Below are positions 1 to 5,285 of a DNA stretch of 5,285 nt, in pieces. The translations under genes and the position numbers were made by a program. Position 1 is the first letter of the stretch; each line of letters begins with the position of its first letter. This DNA is from Flavobacteriales bacterium (lineage in GTDB: Bacteria; Bacteroidota; Bacteroidia; Flavobacteriales_F; PHOS-HE28): the NCBI GenBank assembly GCA_024640205.1, contig JAHEFL010000170.1, positions 1 through 5,285 of the forward strand. Direction: 5' to 3'. The notes below the pieces were generated by a model, which had not been told where the DNA came from, did not search any database, and saw only the letters and a program-made list of their open reading frames with translations.

Positions 1-651
1 AGCCTGTACATGCATTTCATCATAGAACACAACCGGGGGCACCACCGCCGTGTGGCCACGATGGACGATCCCGCCTCCGCGCGCTATGGTGAATCCGTTC
101 ATGCATTCTGGCTGAGAAGCATCGCGTTCGGGCTGCGCAGTGCCTGGCGCTTGGAGGTGGAACGTTTGCTGAGAAAAGGTACCTCACCAATAAGCTTAGG
201 GAACGAGGTCCTGGTCGGTCTGCTTTTACAGCTTGCCTTCGTGGTGCTCATCGGTGTCGTGTTCGGCGGAACGGTCCTTCTTGCATTTTGCCTGGCGGCA
301 CTGATCGGGATCCTGCTGTTGGAAACAGTGAACTACATCGAACACTACGGATTGCAGCGCCGTCGGAATGAGCATGGCGGGCATGTGAGGGTGCAACACG
401 TGCATTCATGGAACAGCGATCACCTGCTGGGACGGCTCACCTTGTTCGAGCTTACGCGGCATAGCGATCACCACTGGAACGCAGCGCGCAAATACCAGGT
501 CCTGCGGAGCCATGGGGATGCTCCGGAAATGCCCCTGGGGTATCCGGGCATGATGATCGTTTCACTGATCCCTCCCCTGTTCCGGAGGATGGTCCATCCC
601 CGCTTGCAGGCCATGGCCCGTGTACATGACGCATTGGAGCTACATCCATAG
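1..651 (+). CDS. alkB: AlkB-type alkane 1-monooxygenase, C-terminal part (5' truncated by window edge)
   Basis: Membrane-bound non-heme diiron hydroxylase that would oxidise the terminal carbon of alkanes, or a related hydrophobic substrate, in the inner membrane using rubredoxin-supplied electrons. The frame is open to base 1, giving 216 visible residues; the family is usually about 350-400, so the N-terminal helices and first histidine box (HExxH type) lie outside the window, and the first ATG at 10 is not the start. Visible diagnostic motifs are the second box EHNRGHH followed by VAT and DPA (residues 9-26), the NYIEHYGL motif (111-118), a HSWNSDH segment (135-141) and the third box RHSDHH (153-158) followed by YQ. 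Two hydrophobic segments lie near 68-107, and a further one near 184-194. The C-terminus GYPGMM...HPRL is typical and there is no rubredoxin fusion. The family call is firm. The substrate is inferred, since related XylM-like hydroxylases share these boxes. Confidence 0.92.
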   Translation, partial: SLYMHFIIEHNRGHHRRVATMDDPASARYGESVHAFWLRSIAFGLRSAWRLEVERLLRKGTSPISLGNEVLVGLLLQLAFVVLIGVVFGGTVLLAFCLAALIGILLLETVNYIEHYGLQRRRNEHGGHVRVQHVHSWNSDHLLGRLTLFELTRHSDHHWNAARKYQVLRSHGDAPEMPLGYPGMMIVSLIPPLFRRMVHPRLQAMARVHDALELHP

Positions 652-692
652 ATGGCGCTCCGCCCCATGAGATGATCGTGGGAACGCTCCAC

Positions 693-700
693 TATCTTGG
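693..700 (+). promoter_or_regulatory. Candidate Bacteroidota -7 element (TATCTTGG) for the DUF551 gene
   Basis: TATCTTGG matches five of the six fixed positions of the Bacteroidota -7 consensus TAnnTTTG and lies 12 nt before the ATG at 713, which would give a very short leader. No TTG-type -33 element is visible at the usual spacing. The call rests on motif similarity and position only. Confidence 0.33.
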
Positions 701-712
701 GCGCCTGCTGGA

Positions 713-985
713 ATGAGTTCTTGGATAGCGATATCGGAGCGATTGCCCGAGGACGGGGAGCGCGTACTCTGCTACTTGCCGAGCAACTCGGTGTACCTGC
801 CGGGAAAGACCGGCGCCTGTGAGGATCGGAACGTGGTCGTGCTGCGCTTCCTGAAGGACTATTTCGCGAAGAACCCGAGCAAGACGGGATACAGCGGTGT
901 CCCCCACTTCTGGCAGGGCGAGGGATCCAGCAACCACTTCTTCAGTGACGTGACCCATTGGATGGCCCTGCCAACGGCGCCTTGA
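713..985 (+). CDS. DUF551 domain small protein, function unknown
   Basis: A 90-residue soluble protein recognised as DUF551 by its opening W-I-x-I-S-E-R-L-P-E-D-G-E-R-V-L pattern (residues 4-19), the central FWQGEGSSNHFF stretch (66-77) and the closing DVTHWMALP (79-87). This is the usual full length of such a domain, so the gene seems intact. No signal peptide or membrane segment is visible. The role of DUF551 is not established; the domain is common in phages as well as in bacterial chromosomes, but nothing else here looks phage-derived. The conserved aromatic, His and Asp residues could form a binding surface, which is speculation. The ATG at 713 is chosen because the domain begins three residues later. 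No Shine-Dalgarno is visible, but a -7-like element sits 12 nt upstream. The gene lies 61 nt after alkB in the same direction, and a strong hairpin starts 4 nt after its stop. Confidence 0.82.
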   Translation: MSSWIAISERLPEDGERVLCYLPSNSVYLPGKTGACEDRNVVVLRFLKDYFAKNPSKTGYSGVPHFWQGEGSSNHFFSDVTHWMALPTAP

Positions 986-989
986 AAAG

Positions 990-1031
990 AGGAAGGTGCT
1001 TCCGCGAGCAACCTCACAAAAGCACCTTCCT
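990..1031 (-). terminator. Hairpin between convergent genes, probable terminator of the FKBP gene
   Basis: AGGAAGGTGCTT (990-1001) and AAGCACCTTCCT (1020-1031) are perfectly complementary over 12 bp and enclose an 18-nt loop. On the minus strand the stem begins 20 nt after the FKBP stop and is followed by CTTTTC, a short U-run that fits a weak intrinsic terminator. On the plus strand the stem starts 4 nt after the DUF551 stop but is followed by GATGG rather than a U-run, so termination of the rightward transcript is less certain. The long loop and short U-run keep confidence moderate. Confidence 0.6.
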
Positions 1032-1051
1032 GATGGTCGGATCGTTAGTCC

Positions 1052-1753
1052 CTACTTCACGATCTCCAAAAGTTCCACTTCGAAGATCAACACGCTGTTC
1101 GGTGGGATCTTGCCACCGGGTGCACCTCCAGGACCATAGGCCAGATCGCTGGGTATATGGAACTTGTACTTGGATCCAGTGGGCATCAGTTGCAGGCCTT
1201 CCACCCAACCGCTGATCACCTGACCCACGCCGAAGGTGGCGGGCTGACCACGCTTGATGCTGCTATCGAACTCCGTTCCATCAATGAGTGTGCCCGCGTA
1301 GTGCACTTTCACCTGGTCATCGGCGGTGGGCATGGGCCCGGTGCCCAGTGTGATCACCTCATACTGAAGGCCACTGGCCGTGGTGACCACACCCGTGCGC
1401 TTACCGTTCTCAGCCAGGTAGGCCGCTCCGATCTCCTTGTTCTTCTCGCCTTGTGCCATTTCCTCCTTCTGCTTTTCCGCTTGTAATTTCATCATGTAAC
1501 CCTGGACCACTGCCTCCAGCGTTTCCTCGTCCATTTTCACGGTGCTGTCCAATCCGTCACGCAGGCCATCCTTCATGGCATCCAGGTTCACATCGGACAG
1601 GTTGGAACGCTTGAAGTTCATGCCGATATCCGCTCCGATGGCGTAGCTCACGGAATCCATTTCGGTCTTCAGGTCAACCCGGCCTTTCTGGCCTTGGGAG
1701 CAGGCGCTGAGGATGGTCATCGCCAGCGCGGCGGTAATGATGCGGTCGGTCAT
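1052..1753 (-). CDS. FKBP-type peptidyl-prolyl cis-trans isomerase, predicted lipoprotein (FkpA/Mip-like)
   Basis: Catalyses cis-trans isomerisation of prolyl bonds, probably as an envelope folding helper. From the ATG at 1753 the protein has 233 residues. Residues 1-17 form a lipoprotein signal with the lipobox LSAC and lipidated Cys18. Residues about 25-125 match the helical FKBP N-terminal dimerisation domain, with a charged long helix near 75-115. Residues about 130-233 are the FKBP catalytic domain with Y152, F162, D163, F174, V179-I180, W183, Y206 and F224 at the expected ligand-pocket positions. The length suits the FkpA/Mip type. An alternative ATG at 1792 adds 13 residues (MKTLPSRPIQKDR), which would bury the signal peptide; a -7-like element also lies downstream of that ATG, so 1753 is preferred. 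After Cys18 comes SQGQK, with no acidic residue, so export to the cell surface is not specially indicated. The gene lies 54 nt downstream of the symporter gene. Confidence 0.93.
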   Translation of the reverse strand: MTDRIITAALAMTILSACSQGQKGRVDLKTEMDSVSYAIGADIGMNFKRSNLSDVNLDAMKDGLRDGLDSTVKMDEETLEAVVQGYMMKLQAEKQKEEMAQGEKNKEIGAAYLAENGKRTGVVTTASGLQYEVITLGTGPMPTADDQVKVHYAGTLIDGTEFDSSIKRGQPATFGVGQVISGWVEGLQLMPTGSKYKFHIPSDLAYGPGGAPGGKIPPNSVLIFEVELLEIVK

Positions 1754-1774
1754 ACGATCTTTTTGAATGGGCCG

Positions 1775-1782
1775 CGAAGGTA
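1775..1782 (-). promoter_or_regulatory. Candidate Bacteroidota -7 element (TACCTTCG) for the FKBP gene
   Basis: Read on the minus strand, TACCTTCG matches five of six fixed positions of TAnnTTTG and is followed by CGGCCC and the A-rich leader ATTCAAAAAGAT before the ATG at 1753. It leaves 21 nt between element and start codon, a plausible distance. No clear TTG -33 element is present at 17-23 nt; the nearest candidate, GTTAG, is too close. It suggests that the FKBP gene can be transcribed apart from the symporter and argues against translation from the upstream ATG at 1792. Confidence 0.42.
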
Positions 1783-1807
1783 GGGTCTTCACGCTAACCT
1801 GCCCTCG

Positions 1808-3265
1808 TCATGCCATTCCTCGCTCGCGGTGCACGCACACCAGCAATCCCAGGAAGGTGATGGCGCCATTCACTAAAAGCAGTTCGAACCCGAAAGTGTA
1901 CCCACCGAACAGCAACTCGGAGTTCCTGTCCAACACGAAGGTCAGCAATGGGCTAAGTACCGACACGATGGGGACCCAGCGATCCCGGACCGTGGCCTTG
2001 GTGAGCATACCGAAGGCGAACAGACCCAGCAAGGGTCCATACGTGTACCCTGCGACCACGAAGACGGTCTTGATCACGCTGTCGTCGTTCAACCACTTGA
2101 ACAACATGATGAGCACCACCATCACCGCGCTCATGACCACATGCACCTTGCGTCGCAGGGGCATCCGCTCGGCTTCCGGCCGCCTTTCGATGTCCAGGAT
2201 ATCCACGCACACACTGGTCGTCAGTGCGGTGAGTGCGCTATCCGCACTACTGTATGCAGCTGCGATAAGACCCAGGATGAAGAGCAGTCCCACCACCACC
2301 GGAAGGCTACCATCCGTGGCCAGCATCGGATAAAGCTGGTCCGCTTTATCCGGCAACGCAATTCCAAAACGTTCCACGTACAGGTAGAGCAAGGCCCCGA
2401 GCATCAAGAAGACGGCATTCACCAATACGAGTACAAGGCTGAAGCTCACCATGTTCTTCTGCGCTTCTCCGACGCTTCGGCAGCTCAGGTTCTTCTGCAT
2501 CATGTCCTGGTCCAGGCCTGTCATGGCGATGGCGATGAACATCCCACCAAGGAACTGCTTCCAGAAGTAGGTGCCGGGTTTCGGGTCGTCGAAGAAGAAC
2601 ACCCTGCTCAGGTCGCTGGAGCGCACCTGCGCGATGGTCTCCCCGATGTCCCACCCGAGCTTCTGTCCCAACAGCACTACGGTGAACACCACGGCGAGCA
2701 GCATGAACAGTGTCTGCAAGGTGTCCGTCCAGATGATCGTGCGGATACCGCCGCGGTTGGTGTACAACCAGATCAGCAGTATGGTGATCACCACGGTGGC
2801 GATGAACGGGACACCCCAGGCATCGAATAGCAGGAACTGCAGGACCACAGCAACCAGGTAGAGACGAGCGGCCGAGCCCAGGCTTCGGCTGAGCAGGAAG
2901 AACCAGGCACCTGTGAGGTAGCTCTTACGACCGAATCGTTGTCCCAGATAACCATAGATGGAGGTAAGTCGGAGCCGGTAGTAAAGCGGCATCAGTACGA
3001 ATGCGATCACGGCGTAACCGGGCAGGTATCCGAGCACCATCTGCAGGTAACTGAACTGGTTCGCCGCCACCATGCCTGGCACACTGATGAAGGTGACCCC
3101 GCTGAGCGACGCCCCGATCATTCCAAAGGCAACGATGTACCATGGTGACCTACGTTCGCCCACGAAGAAGGCGTCATTGCCCGCTCCCTTCGAGGTCACC
3201 ACCGATATACCATACAGCAATGCGAAATACGCGGTTATGGATGCCAGGATAAGAGCCGGTTGCAT
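1808..3265 (-). CDS. Sodium:solute symporter (SSS/SLC5 family), substrate unknown
   Basis: Inner-membrane secondary transporter coupling Na+ entry to uptake of a small solute. The 485 residues fall in the usual family range, and about 13 hydrophobic segments can be placed (near 3-22, 43-66, 75-98, 116-145, 150-168, 179-200, 236-250, 271-297, 322-352, 374-392, 398-421, 428-445 and 458-477). The first core helix carries GASLSG (51-56). The ninth helix carries AAAYSSADS (335-343), where A336, S339 and S340 align with the Na2 sodium-site residues known from vSGLT and PutP. Other family-like stretches are the conserved Gly/Arg-rich region at 127-135 and TGLDQDMMQ (249-257). The sequence does not show whether the substrate is a sugar, amino acid, vitamin or anion. 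The ATG at 3265 directly precedes the first membrane helix; no Shine-Dalgarno is visible, as is common in Bacteroidota. The stop lies 54 nt before the FKBP start, and the gene diverges from the bestrophin gene. Confidence 0.93.
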   Translation of the reverse strand: MQPALILASITAYFALLYGISVVTSKGAGNDAFFVGERRSPWYIVAFGMIGASLSGVTFISVPGMVAANQFSYLQMVLGYLPGYAVIAFVLMPLYYRLRLTSIYGYLGQRFGRKSYLTGAWFFLLSRSLGSAARLYLVAVVLQFLLFDAWGVPFIATVVITILLIWLYTNRGGIRTIIWTDTLQTLFMLLAVVFTVVLLGQKLGWDIGETIAQVRSSDLSRVFFFDDPKPGTYFWKQFLGGMFIAIAMTGLDQDMMQKNLSCRSVGEAQKNMVSFSLVLVLVNAVFLMLGALLYLYVERFGIALPDKADQLYPMLATDGSLPVVVGLLFILGLIAAAYSSADSALTALTTSVCVDILDIERRPEAERMPLRRKVHVVMSAVMVVLIMLFKWLNDDSVIKTVFVVAGYTYGPLLGLFAFGMLTKATVRDRWVPIVSVLSPLLTFVLDRNSELLFGGYTFGFELLLVNGAITFLGLLVCVHRERGMA

Positions 3266-3284
3266 GCTGCGAAGGAAGCATGAC

Positions 3285-3305
3285 GACCTGACCCCATGAC
3301 AGGTC
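3285..3305. repeat. Inverted repeat GACCTG-N9-CAGGTC, possible operator
   Basis: GACCTG at 3285-3290 and CAGGTC at 3300-3305 form a perfect 6-bp dyad with a 9-nt spacer, 20 nt upstream of the symporter start codon. Flanking TGAC (3281-3284) and GTCA (3310-3313) add outer complementarity with a 4-nt bulge. A second ACAGGTC occurs at 3351-3357, exactly 52 bp from the copy at 3299-3305, about five helical turns. This could be a repressor site or a leader hairpin. CAGGTC also occurs in coding DNA in this window, so chance is a real alternative. Confidence 0.3.
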
Positions 3306-3311
3306 TGCGGT

Positions 3312-3319
3312 CAAAGTTC
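3312..3319 (-). promoter_or_regulatory. Weak candidate -7 element (GAACTTTG) for the symporter gene
   Basis: On the minus strand GAACTTTG matches TAnnTTTG except at its first base and lies 46 nt upstream of the symporter ATG. The nearest TTG upstream (3351-3349) is 29 nt away, too far for a standard -33 element. The dyad at 3285-3305 would lie between it and the start codon, inside the leader. Confidence 0.22.
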
Positions 3320-3403
3320 TCCGTGGTCGAATGTGCGTGTATTAACCTCAACAGGTCAGAATTCCATCGGTATCCTGGCTCCCGGAACCACGACCGGATG
3401 CAA

Positions 3404-3430
3404 GGACCCGACGGGTATTCGAAAGGGTCC
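3404..3430. repeat. Inverted repeat GGACCC-N15-GGGTCC
   Basis: GGACCC (3404-3409) and GGGTCC (3425-3430) are perfectly complementary, with half-site centres 21 bp apart, about two helical turns. The spacing would suit a dimeric DNA-binding protein on one face of the helix, upstream of the bestrophin gene. The arms are only 6 bp, so chance occurrence is possible. Confidence 0.25.
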
Positions 3431-3469
3431 AGGCAGCATTGACCGAACCCAACATCCATCGATGACCGC

Positions 3470-3477
3470 TACTTTCA
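3470..3477 (+). promoter_or_regulatory. Weak candidate -7 element (TACTTTCA) for the bestrophin gene
   Basis: TACTTTCA followed by TCCCC resembles the Bacteroidota pattern of a -7 element and downstream C-rich stretch. It matches only four of six fixed positions of TAnnTTTG. It lies 27 nt before the ATG at 3505. The TTGACC at 3439-3444 is too far upstream to pair with it. Confidence 0.2.
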
Positions 3478-3504
3478 TCCCCGAGACAAGTCGAAGTACC
3501 ACGA

Positions 3505-4440
3505 ATGATCACACGAAAACACCTTCGCCCGGACCTGGCGATCAAGTACTCTTGGAAGAACATTCTATTCAGCACCCTATGCGCTGGTCTGGCGTATGTG
3601 TCCAATACGATGGAAGCGATACCGGACCTGCGTATTCCGGTCGCTATGGTGGCCTTGCTTGGTACAGCGATCGCGGTCATCCTGGCATTCCGGAACGCAA
3701 GCGCCTATGACCGTTGGTGGGAGGCCCGGAAGATCTGGGGCGGTATCGTGAACGAAAGCCGCTCCTTCATGCGCCAGATCCTCACCTTGGTGGATCCGGA
3801 CCGCATGCCGGAGGAATTGCGGCAACGGTTCAATGCCTTGGTTCATATGCAGATCGCCTGGGTGCATGCCTTGCGCCTACAACTCCGCGAAAAAAAGGAT
3901 CCGCAGCTGTGGCAGCAAGGGGTCGGCGATCACCTTGCACCGCAGACATACCAGAGCGTGCTTCAGTTCAGCAACCGCGTTACACAGATCAGCATGGTGC
4001 AAGGCCGAGAGATGAAACGCCTGCATGTGGAGGGTATCACCGATACATTCCTATACATACAGACCACGGACACTCTAACCCGCCTTACCGACCTCCAAGG
4101 GCGCGCAGAACGTATCAAGGCCACCCCCTTGCCCCGACCATACGATTACTACACCTTGGCATTCCTGAACCTGTTCATCTTTTTCATGCCCTATGGAGTG
4201 ATCGGAGATTTCCTGGAACTGCACGTTCCGCTGCTGATCTTCCCGGTCACGGTCATCATTGGTTGGATCTTCTTCCAGATCTACATCTTCGGCAAGGTGA
4301 TGTCCCATCCCTTCCAGAACTGGAGCACGGATGTGGCCTTGGACGCTGTTTCCAATGTGATCGAGATCGATCTGAAGGAGACGATCTTCGACCCGAACGT
4401 ACCGGAGAAATTAGTGCCTGTGGATGGCGTGCTAATGTGA
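3505..4440 (+). CDS. Bacterial bestrophin-family ion channel (YneE-like)
   Basis: Predicted inner-membrane pentameric ion channel of the bestrophin family; the studied bacterial homologue from Klebsiella conducts cations, whereas animal bestrophins are Cl- channels. The 311 residues match the usual length of about 300. Hydrophobic segments lie near 20-36, 43-63, 214-234 and 239-263, with a helical cytosolic part between (about 80-205). The family signature follows the second, pore-lining helix: AFRNASAYDRWWEAR (61-75), then IWGG (77-80). Other hallmarks are PYDYYTLAFLNLF (212-224), the PYG at 229-231 and the HPFQNWSTDVALDAV segment (268-282), which runs into the conserved acidic C-terminal stretch. 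The ATG at 3505 is chosen because the start MITRKHLRPDLAIKYSWK is typical of the family; no Shine-Dalgarno is visible. The gene diverges from the symporter and lies 55 nt before recR. Ion selectivity and physiological role cannot be read from the sequence. Confidence 0.9.
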   Translation: MITRKHLRPDLAIKYSWKNILFSTLCAGLAYVSNTMEAIPDLRIPVAMVALLGTAIAVILAFRNASAYDRWWEARKIWGGIVNESRSFMRQILTLVDPDRMPEELRQRFNALVHMQIAWVHALRLQLREKKDPQLWQQGVGDHLAPQTYQSVLQFSNRVTQISMVQGREMKRLHVEGITDTFLYIQTTDTLTRLTDLQGRAERIKATPLPRPYDYYTLAFLNLFIFFMPYGVIGDFLELHVPLLIFPVTVIIGWIFFQIYIFGKVMSHPFQNWSTDVALDAVSNVIEIDLKETIFDPNVPEKLVPVDGVLM

Positions 4441-4447
4441 TGCAACA

Positions 4448-4460
4448 CGGAGCGGCTCCG
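4448..4460 (+). repeat. Small hairpin CGGAG-CGG-CTCCG after the bestrophin gene
   Basis: A 5-bp GC-rich stem with a 3-nt loop starts 7 nt after the bestrophin stop and 35 nt before recR. No U-run follows (ACCGCACG), so it is not a standard intrinsic terminator. At most it could be a weak pause or mRNA-stability element. The short length makes chance likely. Confidence 0.25.
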
Positions 4461-4495
4461 ACCGCACGCTACTTCCGGGAGAATAAATTAGCCGC

Positions 4496-5113
4496 ATGAG
4501 CCATTCCTCCGCCCTGCTGGAACACGCCGTGGACCAACTGGCCACGTTGCCTGGTATAGGACGGCGCACGGCCATGCGTTTGGCCTTGGACCTGTTGCGC
4601 CGGGAACCGCTGGAGGTGAACCGTTTCAGCGAGGCCATACAACGGATGCGGGCAGAGGTGCGCTATTGCGATACCTGTTGCAACATCAGCGATGAACCGG
4701 TATGTGCCATATGCCGTGACCCGAACCGCAACGCAAGCTTGATCTGCGTGGTGGAGGACATCCGCGATGTGATCGCCATCGAGAACACCCGGCACTATAA
4801 AGGGCTTTACCACGTTCTGGGGGGTGTGATAAGCCCGATGGACGGTGTGGGCCCTGATGACCTCAACACTGCTGCCTTGCTCGAGAGGGTGAATGCAGGT
4901 GGGGTCGAGGAAGTGATCCTTGCCTTGGGGGCCACATTGGAAGGTGATACGACATCCTTTTATCTGGATCGCAGAATGAAGGAGCATGGCCTGCTGGTGA
5001 CCACGATAGCGCGCGGCATCAGTGTGGGTGGCGACCTGGACCAGGCGGACGAGCTGACTTTGGGGCGAAGCATCACCGACCGCAAACCTTATGAGCAGAG
5101 CGTGAAGCGATAG
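4496..5113 (+). CDS. recR: Recombination mediator protein RecR
   Basis: Acts in the cytoplasm with RecO (and RecF) to load RecA on single-stranded DNA at gaps during recombinational repair. The 205 residues match the usual length of about 200. Residues 15-30 form the helix-hairpin-helix (LATLPGIGRRTAMRLA). The zinc finger uses C58, C61, C70 and C73, with an extra adjacent cysteine at C62. The Toprim domain begins at ICVVED (83-88) and includes AIE (94-96), the conserved YHVLGGVISPMDGVGP (105-120) and ATLEGDTTSFYL (146-157). The C-terminal IARGISVGGDLDQADELTLGRSI (171-193) and RKPYE are typical. The start at 4496 gives the canonical N-terminus. GGGAG at 4477-4481 is 14 nt upstream, too far for a good ribosome site, and no strong promoter is visible, so read-through from the bestrophin gene is possible. 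The downstream glycosyltransferase begins 10 nt after the stop. Confidence 0.98.
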   Translation: MSHSSALLEHAVDQLATLPGIGRRTAMRLALDLLRREPLEVNRFSEAIQRMRAEVRYCDTCCNISDEPVCAICRDPNRNASLICVVEDIRDVIAIENTRHYKGLYHVLGGVISPMDGVGPDDLNTAALLERVNAGGVEEVILALGATLEGDTTSFYLDRRMKEHGLLVTTIARGISVGGDLDQADELTLGRSITDRKPYEQSVKR

Positions 5114-5115
5114 GA
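5112..5115 (+). promoter_or_regulatory. Ribosome binding site of the glycosyltransferase, overlapping the recR stop
   Basis: AGGA at 5112-5115 shares two bases with the recR TAG stop and lies 8 nt before the ATG at 5124, a normal Shine-Dalgarno spacing. It is the only well-placed Shine-Dalgarno in the window and supports both the chosen start and translation from a shared recR transcript. Confidence 0.45.
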
Positions 5116-5123
5116 CCAAAGGC

Positions 5124-5285
5124 ATGAAGCTTTCCGTCGTCATCGTCAACTACAATGTGAGGGCCTACCTGGAGCAGTGCCTGCGTACCGTGTTCAAGGC
5201 GCTGGAAGGCATCGACGGCGAAGTATTCGTGGTGGACAATTTGAGCACGGACGGGAGTGTGGAAATGGTGCGCGAAAAATTCCCG
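5124..5285 (+). CDS. Family 2 glycosyltransferase, N-terminal part (3' truncated by window edge)
   Basis: The visible 54 residues are the start of a GT-A fold glycosyltransferase that would transfer a sugar from a nucleotide donor, typically in polysaccharide, lipopolysaccharide or glycan assembly. The opening KLSVVIVNYNV (2-12) is the classic first beta strand of the family with the nucleotide-binding turn. LEQCLRTV (16-23) is the following helix. EVFVVDNLSTDGS (33-45) is the second strand with the conserved VVDN-x-S-x-DGS motif. In that motif Leu stands where Asn, Ala or Gly is more usual, which is a minor variation. The catalytic DxD and acceptor region lie beyond the window, so donor, acceptor and total length are unknown. 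The gene follows recR by 10 nt in the same direction, which suggests co-transcription without implying a shared function. Confidence 0.9.
   Translation, partial: MKLSVVIVNYNVRAYLEQCLRTVFKALEGIDGEVFVVDNLSTDGSVEMVREKFP

Larger units (their letters stand above)
3266..3504. other. Divergent intergenic region without a gene
   Basis: This 239-bp spacer separates the start codons of the leftward symporter and the rightward bestrophin gene, so it must hold both promoters unless transcription enters from further away. I see no convincing short gene or RNA gene. It contains two short inverted repeats (3285-3305 and 3404-3430), a further CAGGTC copy at 3352-3357 and two weak -7-like elements. An open frame that crosses the spacer into the bestrophin gene shows no recognisable domain. 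Confidence 0.6.

Noticed and set aside
654..664. GGCG-CTC-CGCC mini-hairpin just after the alkB stop
   Set aside because: The stem is only 4 bp and no U-run follows, so it does not support a terminator call.
958..1215. A plus-strand open frame starting inside the DUF551 end and running antisense to the FKBP gene
   Set aside because: It crosses the hairpin and lies opposite the conserved catalytic FKBP domain; no homology is recognisable.
2141..2830. A 229-residue plus-strand open frame opposite the symporter gene
   Set aside because: It is antisense to a clearly conserved membrane protein, is rich in His, Gln and Glu as expected from reversed hydrophobic codons, and shows no domain.
3439..3444. 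TTGACC resembling a sigma70 -35 box upstream of the bestrophin gene
   Set aside because: No TATAAT-like box occurs at 16-18 nt, and its distance to the -7-like TACTTTCA (28 nt) is too large for the Bacteroidota promoter type.
3333..3710. A 125-residue plus-strand open frame spanning the divergent spacer
   Set aside because: It runs out of frame into the bestrophin gene, has low-complexity Thr/Pro/Ser/Gly content and no domain, and lacks any ribosome site.
3714..4499. A 261-residue plus-strand open frame overlapping the bestrophin gene in another frame
   Set aside because: Its composition is rich in Arg, Pro and Gly, it has no recognisable domain, and the bestrophin frame explains the region fully.
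4469..5149. A 226-residue minus-strand open frame opposite recR
   Set aside because: recR is unmistakable on the plus strand; the antisense frame has no known motifs and is a by-product of GC-rich codon usage.
1..5285. Search for a defence system, CRISPR array, mobile element or other new multi-gene system
   Set aside because: All seven genes belong to known families, and I saw no repeat arrays, transposase, terminal inverted repeats or tRNA-linked attachment sites.

Overview
The window looks like an ordinary chromosomal segment of a moderately GC-rich member of the Bacteroidota, possibly an uncultured Flavobacteriales-type lineage. Three things point there: Shine-Dalgarno sites are mostly absent; TAnnTTTG-like -7 elements (TACCTTCG, TATCTTGG) sit just upstream of two genes; and the proteins read like Bacteroidota versions of their families. 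This placement is an inference from sequence style, not from a marker-gene tree.

Layout, left to right. Positions 1-651 (+) hold the C-terminal part of an AlkB-type membrane diiron alkane monooxygenase, cut by the left edge. Positions 713-985 (+) hold a small DUF551 protein. A 12-bp perfect hairpin at 990-1031 separates these from two leftward genes: a predicted FkpA/Mip-like lipoprotein FKBP prolyl isomerase (1052-1753) and, upstream of it, a sodium:solute symporter (1808-3265). A 239-bp divergent spacer (3266-3504) has short dyads but no gene. A rightward group then follows: a bacterial bestrophin-family channel (3505-4440), recR (4496-5113) and the start of a family 2 glycosyltransferase (5124 to the right edge).

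The genes do not form one pathway. AlkB acts on hydrophobic substrates in the inner membrane, the FKBP acts in the envelope, the symporter and bestrophin move solutes and ions across the inner membrane, and RecR works in recombinational DNA repair. recR and the glycosyltransferase are probably co-transcribed, with a 10-nt gap and an AGGA overlapping the recR stop. The symporter and FKBP genes point the same way, but the FKBP gene seems to have its own promoter. I see no mobile element, CRISPR array, tRNA, rRNA or riboswitch. I also see no convincing undescribed system; the findings are modest and concern start sites, regulatory dyads and a poorly understood small protein.
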